Source of the DNA: Leucocoprinus leucothites
Taxonomy: Eukaryota; Basidiomycota; Agaricomycetes; Agaricales; Agaricaceae
DNA: 64,000 bases
Direction: 5' to 3'
Assembly: GCA_013368445.1 (NCBI GenBank)
Contig: JAACJO010000034.1
Span: 124,001-188,000, forward strand
Shown piece after piece: positions 58,369 through 64,000 of the stretch. A program made the position numbers and the translations under genes. Every line of letters starts with the position of its first letter. Positions within the stretch are counted from its first letter, which is position 1. The notes under the pieces were generated by a model, which saw only the letters and a program-made list of their open reading frames with translations, searched no databases and was not told where the DNA came from.

Positions 58369-61300
58369 CTAAAGAAATTCAATACCTAAAGAATAAACAA
58401 ATTTATTGAAGAGAATTGAACCGAGGTTTTTTGTCAGAATATTGGCAGGGTTGTTTGAGCCCTCGATAAATTCCAACTCAATGGAACCTTCTTCTACGAT
58501 ATCTCAGATATAGTGGTATCATATATCAATATGCTTCGAGCGTTTTTCTTGAACAGGGTTCTTGCTCCAGAAGATAGATCCGATATTATCACCATAGAGG
58601 ATCGGAGCAGGTATTTTAAAACCTATCTCTTCAAGAAGTTGTCGAATCCACATCAACTGGCAGCTGCAATCAGATAGCGCCATATACTCAGCTTCAGTGG
58701 ATGACAAAGTGACAGTTTTCTGCTTGTGGCTAAGCCAGCTTACAGGTCCATGCGCTATTGTGACAAAGTTACCTGTAACAGATTGTTGAGACTGTCCGTC
58801 TTGTGCCCAATCACTATCGGAACAAGTAATGACGGCCTGATTAGAAGCTCCATCAAAAACGAGTCGATAATTGCGCATTGATCGCAAATATTGCAGCACA
58901 TGGAGTCCAGCCCAGAAGTGCGCATTGGAAGGGGCAGCAGATTGCTGGGAGAGTTTGACAACTGCAAAGGATATGTCAGGTCTCGATCCAATCATAAGAT
59001 ACATCAGCGATCCGACTAACTGTTGGTAATGAGTTCTAAACTTAGGATCTACCTTATCGACATAGGGTTCGAAGATGAATCCGGATAGCAGCAGTGTGAA
59101 TTTTGCACCTTTGGGAATTTCAAACTTCTCAAGAACCTTATCGAGGTATTTCACTTGATCTATATAGAGTTTTCTCTCTTTTTGATCGCGTGATATGTTC
59201 ATGCCTAGGAACTCAGAAAGTTCACCTTGGTCACAACATTCCCAAGTAGTCATGAATTTTTGCTTCAACTCAGTAAGGAGCAGGGAATTCTTTTTACCCA
59301 TAAAAAAGACATCATCCACATAAACAACCGCAAAGACACGCTCGCTGGTTTTAGGATGTGTAAAATGATAAACGCCAGCATCAGACTTACAGCGCTTGAA
59401 TCCAAGTTTCAGCATCAATGAAGTGAGTGCTTTCCACCAAGATAAGCCAGCTTGTTTTAGACCGTAGATCGCTTTGCATAATCTCCAGACTTTCTTCTCA
59501 TGGCCGGGAAGTCGAAATCCTTCTGGCTGCTCCATGTAGATCTCTTCATCCAGATCGCCATATAAATAGGCTGTTTTGATGTCAACAGAGTGAAGGTCAA
59601 AGTCCTCAAGCACTGCAATGCCAAGAAGTAGGCACGCAGTCTCATATTGGACAACTGGAGAAAATAGTTCATCAAAGTCGATTCCCTCGATCTGGGAGAA
59701 TCCTTTCGCAACGAGGTGAGAGCGATATCGGTTATCGGACTTGATGTTGTAAACCCATCTATTTTTAATAGCTCTCCTTCCTTTTGGGAGATCAACGAGC
59801 TCATATACACCTCGCTTATGAAGTGCATCTAATTCCTCAAGCATCGCTTTTTGCCATTTGATTTGAGTATCAGCGTCTAAGTTTGCGATATCTTGAAACT
59901 GTTCAGGAACTGGTCCATTGGTGTGTTGTGCGAGAAGGAAATCGACTAATTTTACCCCCCCTTCCTTCACGAACTTCGCAAAATCGGTAGATGACGGTTT
60001 ATTGTCGATACTACTATCCGGGTGAGGGATATTCCAATTTCGTAATCTGTTCCAAGCTTCCTCATCGGAAATTGCTCCAGGAATAGGTTGATATTGGGCA
60101 CGATTGCGTGGTAAGTTAGGATTGAGTTCCCTATATCGTCGGATGACTTCAAGAGGGTTGCTCCTATCACCATACATGTTTCCTGGTCTGTTCGGAGGTT
60201 GAACATTTCGCCTAGGACAGCGATTTTCACATTCAGTGACCTAGCAGTCAAGCCATTCCAGTACATCAAGATCATCCTGGACCGAAGGTTGCAGTGGCAG
60301 TACCTCAGGTGGAGATGGAGACCGAGCACGTTTACGTGGACCAGGTTCCTTTCGCGAAGGTCCCGGAGAAGGAGGTAACTCAACTTCTTCTTCCTCTTCT
60401 TTTGGATTGCGATCTTCCAGATCAGCATAAGAAAGAGGTGGGCTTGGTAATCTAGGAGGTGAAAGTGTTCTAGGGCGTGGAGGAGCACGAGGTGAAGGCA
60501 CACGAGGCGGCTCTCCTCCTTGAGGTGTAGGCAGATGGTCTACATGTGGAACATTCGGAATAGTCGAGATAGGAGGAATCTCAGTGTGAGGTGGCTTGGG
60601 GTAAACCGTGGGTTTTTGGTCTGGGCATTTAGGGAACATCTTTTCATCAAAGATGACAGTTGGTGAGATAAACTCAGCATTCCCTCGAGTATGGCGGAGA
60701 AAGATGTAATTCTTCTCCTGATCATATCCAACAAAGATCATCAGTTCAGATTTCGCAGATAATTTATTCGGGTGCATTTCGTCCAGAAGGAACACATATG
60801 CAGCACAACCAAATACTCGTAGGTGACTGATGTCAGGTTTATGTCCATGTACTAACTCAAAAGGAGTTTTCCATTGGATGTGGTTCATCGATGTGCGATT
60901 GTAGATGTGGGTTGCAGTGTTAATCGCGAAATCCCACCATGAATCTGGAAGACACGTGTGAAGTCGCATGGCTTGCACCTTCTCATGCAGTGTTCGATTC
61001 AATCTTTCTGCTTGCCCATTCTGTTGATGGATGCAGGGCGCACTCAGTGTGAACTCAATTCCTTTCACCCTAAGATAATCTTGCAGTGTACCTGCTATGA
61101 ATTCTCCTCCTCGATTGGATGTAAATCGACGAATTGATTTGCCAAATTGGTTCTGAACATAAGTTAGAAGCTCAACCATGCGGGGAGCTGCTTCAGCTTT
61201 TGATCACAGAAGCACCACATGGGCAAATGAGGAGTAATTGTCCAATAGGGTCATAACCCATTTATACTTGTGATAAGATATGATGGGGAGCTCAAAAAGA

Positions 61301-63681
61301 TCACTGTGAACGTGCTCAAAGGCTTCTTTTGCCCGAATTGGGTTATCATTAAAGGGTTTCTGGTGCATCTTCCCTTTCATGCAGCCTGGACAAGGGTGCG
61401 AATGATCAGGAATTGAAACCTGAGGTCCATTCAGCATGGAGTCTGTAGTTTTGCTCAACATGCAATTAGACGGATGTCCTAAACGTTGATGCCAGATATT
61501 ATAGTCAGGATGCTGAGTGACGTGGCTCGAAGCATTCGAATGTACAATTCGACATCTTACTGTTTGTAGCATAGGCTGCCACTCAGAACAAGGAGCCGCT
61601 GACAAAATGGCATTGCCTGACTCGTCCCGAAAGATAGTACCATGTCTATCGGCCTCACTGCGCAACCCGGATTCCAAGAGTTGACCAGCAGACATGAGGC
61701 GATCATGCATACCCTTTACATAGAACACAGGGGACAATGAAGTCACCACAGTGATCGTTTTTCCGTTATCATGGATCTCATGTTCAATCAGGACAGTGCC
61801 TCAACCTGATATAGATAGGGGAGCGTTTTTGTTGGCTGTCTGAATTTCACCAAATTTCCCCATTTCGATTGTAGAAAAATCGTCCAAATAGGGTGTGAAA
61901 TGTGTGGAAGCACCTGAATCGAGAATCCAAGAAGCAGCCCGTGAAGGCACTTTCTTTCCCTTACAGTGGTAACATAAAGCTTTCTCACACTTAGATAGAT
62001 TTACACAGTGCGGCACAGAGGTCAAATCACAATTTAATAAAAGCCCCACAGGGGCGACCGAAATAGTGCGCGATACAAGACAAGTATATACAGGAGCCAG
62101 AGACAATGTAACTAGTCCGCGAAAATGTTCAGCATGGCCAGGAGCACTTACATGGGAGTGGGCTCGAGTGGGGCAACAGGCCCTTTCTCGGTCGTGCTGT
62201 GGCATCACCATATCAGTGTTAATCCAATCAGAGATAGAAGAAAAAACTTGCATTGTCCACAACCCAGAAGTCCACCCATCAGAATCCTCTCCCTCAGAGT
62301 CAGATTCGAGCATCAGATCAGCCGGAGGTGTCATCCTCGGCAACAGTGGGCATTCGTCCATATCTCCTCCATAATAAGGGATTTCCTCAATAATGGAGCC
62401 CGTCGTTTCGGCTTCGACCGCGAGGTCGGCGAGCCTTTCATCCCAAATCTTTAGCACTTTATCCTTGGTAGTTTGCAAGCTTCTGCAACAATATCCCTCG
62501 GACTGAGGAGATTTGGAGATTCGCTCCTGAAGCCGTGGTGTATTCTTTCGCGCTTCTGCAACAAGGTGGCATGTGGATGACAAAGGGCTTGCGTTAGCCA
62601 GTTCTGCCAGCGAGGCGATCCGGTTCGTGAGGAGAGGATGGTTAGCGATAGCGGGGGCAGCGAAACCAATGGCACTGGAAGCGCCATATTGAGGAGCGAC
62701 AGTGGTGACTCCAGAGGAGTTGGAGGTGTCGGCATCAGTCGCAGCTTCATTAGCAGCACCCTTGCCTTTTTTGCCTCCTCTCTTACTGCGTTTTCCTTTC
62801 TTGCCATCTCTGCCGGGATTGCCAGATTGGGGGTTACCAGGCTTCTGGCCAGCGCCCTGATTAGGAGGCTGCTGCTGCTGTGGCTGCTGCTGGGGCTGTG
62901 ATCGAAACGGCCCTTGTTGTCCTTGCCCCTGGCATTGTTGATTGCCGGGGTTCTGGTTCTGCTGCCATTGGCCATTGGAGCAGCCGGCGTGAGAAGCAGA
63001 AGCAGTCATCTTCTGGGACCAAGCAGCCTGGATGGCGCTATGGACCAGATCCCATGTAAGTTGGGACATTTGCGTTTGGTTCGCAAGGATAGACTGCGCT
63101 AAGGTTTCCATCCCTTGCGGGACAGCGCGAAGCAGAATCATGGCACAGATCACCTTGGGAAGTCGCGCGGTCGCACCTTCGATCCGAGTGAATAAAGATT
63201 CAAGCTCAGCAATGGACTGAGCCGGATCCATGTTTCCGGGGAGAGACCAGGAGACGGCGCGGACAAAGTCGCCATAAACTGATGCAGGACCTTGGATGCT
63301 GTAAAGGCATTGGAGTTCATCCCAAGTGGTGGTGGGGTCTCCTTGGACAATCAAATGGAGCATCGAATCTGGGACAGCTTGAATGAGCATGCCAATCGCA
63401 GATTGTTCCAAAAAATTCCTTCAACATTCTTCCTTGGTACGAAGCGCATTGGAAGCGGCTGCTTCTGCAGCATTCGTTACGTTATTGTCTGCATCCATGA
63501 CTGGAGCGACAAGAGGTGGGAGCAGAGGAACCATTCCAGTTGTGACAGTCCAACCCGTAAGAGGGGTTCCAGGGGTCGTGATCATGGAGAGATATCCTTG
63601 CATCCTCATGGACCAAAATTGATAGTTCTGGGGTCCTTGAAGGATTGGGACACGAGAAGCTCCATTGTTGATAGAAGACAT
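58369..63681 (-). pseudogene. Copia Gag-Pol polyprotein, one frame with six stops
   Basis: The frame runs from ATG 63681 (MSSINNGASRVPILQGPQNY) to a TAG at 58369-58371, about 1770 codons, without any frameshift. In order: a gag region (FWSMRMQGYLSMI ... SVYGDFVRAVSWSLPG) with a Gln/Gly/Lys-rich tail; protease WILDSGASTHFTPYLDD; the gag-pre-integrase zinc region HQRLGHPSNC ... CPGCMKGK; integrase VHSDLFE, then FTSNRGGEF, where the usual TSD reads TSN (catalytic Asp lost), and NGQAERLNRTL; RT AFKSDA-type region with VVYVDDVFFMGKKN; RNase H SSTEAEYMALSDC and a tail past two stops. Stops are TGA at 63421, 61801, 61204, 58519 and 58504 and TAG at 60241. All fit C-to-T changes. Confidence 0.93.
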
Positions 63682-63928
63682 TCTGAAAAGAAGTCGTCAG
63701 TCAACGTTGTTCGTTAGAAGCAGCAGTGATGCGCTAATCGAGCAAGGTTTCAAACCCAAATTGCCTAAGGGCTAGGGTAAGACACAGAAATGAGAAGGGA
63801 TGCTGGGCCCTTTACAAGGTACAGCGGTGGCGCTAGGAAGCAGCCTTCCCATAACAGGTCGATCTAGTCCTTCTCAGACATCAAGCACAGCGAGCTAGTC
63901 GGCTAGTGCGATATCGAGCTGGCGATCA
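63682..63928 (-). other. Copia leader
   Basis: Untranslated sequence between the primer binding site and the gag ATG. It contains no recognised structure. Confidence 0.5.
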
Positions 63929-63940
63929 GGGCCCATAACC
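63929..63940 (-). promoter_or_regulatory. Copia primer binding site, initiator tRNA-Met half-molecule type
   Basis: In sense direction GGTTATGGGCCC directly follows the 5' LTR. It is complementary to GGGCCCATAACC, the anticodon arm of eukaryotic initiator tRNA-Met, the internal tRNA site known to prime Drosophila copia. Confidence 0.8.
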
Positions 63941-64000
63941 TGTCGAAGCAGCAATGGGGAGCGTAGCGGTGAAGGTAGACGACATAGTCGATAACTCACT
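63941..64000 (-). repeat. Copia 5' LTR (right), first 60 bp only
   Basis: It matches 57917-57976 with seven differences, all transitions. The remaining 314 bp or so lie beyond the window. Confidence 0.9.

Larger units (their letters stand above)
57917..64000 (-). mobile_element. Ty1/copia element, runs off the window
   Basis: The left LTR starts TGTCGAAGCAG at 57917, and the right LTR starts the same at 63941 but only 60 bp are inside the window. Between them a single minus-strand frame holds gag, protease, integrase, RT and RNase H in copia order. It is inserted in the right LTR of Ty3-B; the last five bases before it (ctatc) are the expected target duplication. Confidence 0.94.

Noticed and set aside
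51640..63681. TGA read as an amino acid (recoding), because so many TGA codons lie in frame
   Set aside because: The same elements also have TAG/TAA stops, catalytic Asp-to-Asn and knuckle Cys-to-Tyr changes of the same mutational type, and the Tc1 frame ends at TGA. Decay explains all of these together.

Overview
The window looks like a repeat-rich stretch of a basidiomycete (Agaricomycete-type) fungal nuclear genome. The reasons are short introns of 45-64 bp with GTRNGN donors, a KDZ-type transposase, Ty3 chromoviruses with C-terminal chromodomains, and a Cys-cluster protein with two CX2CX6C motifs. Genus and species cannot be told from the sequence. Almost everything is mobile-element DNA in different states of decay. 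Only one element looks intact, and one possible host gene carries a stop codon.

Layout. 1-8.9 kb: CpG-poor repeats, including long LTR-like copies, a roughly 200-bp tandem array at 4.35-5.21 kb, a retroelement gag leader, and a dispersed repeat (here called R) that holds a solo-LTR-like insert (here called X). 8.96-18.4 kb: an LTR-like piece, a decayed Cys-cluster gene on +, and unidentified coding remnants. 18.4-20.9 kb: a second, inverted copy of R split by a 1592-bp Tc1-like element with TA duplications. 21.5-26.5 kb: a decayed Ty3 element (Ty3-C, +). 26.5-27.8 kb: another long LTR-like copy. 27.8-40.5 kb: a KDZ transposase gene (-) split by X, which is itself split by Ty3-A (31021-39221). 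Ty3-A is a complete chromovirus with identical 559-bp LTRs and a CATTA target duplication. It also carries a spliced antisense accessory gene. 40.7-43.2 kb: a DDE transposase pseudogene with four TGA stops and no frameshift. 45.6-47.2 kb: a second Tc1-like copy. 47.95-49.47 kb: a four-exon gene built of three similar modules. 49.5-57.9 kb: Ty3-B (-), a decayed chromovirus with an extra ORF after pol. 57.9-64 kb: a Ty1/copia element (-) inserted in the right LTR of Ty3-B and running off the window.

How the parts work together. Ty3-A, Ty3-B and Ty3-C share a logic: a TATA-like box lies 33-35 nt upstream of an 11-12 nt word in the LTR, and that word is the exact reverse complement of the sequence lying 1-2 nt past the LTR. 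This is what self-primed reverse transcription (Tf1/sushi type) would require. The copia element instead has a 12-nt site matching the anticodon-arm half of initiator tRNA-Met. The decayed elements lost function mostly through C-to-T type changes (CGA to TGA, CAG to TAG, catalytic D to N), which suggests methylation/deamination or RIP-like silencing rather than random indel decay.
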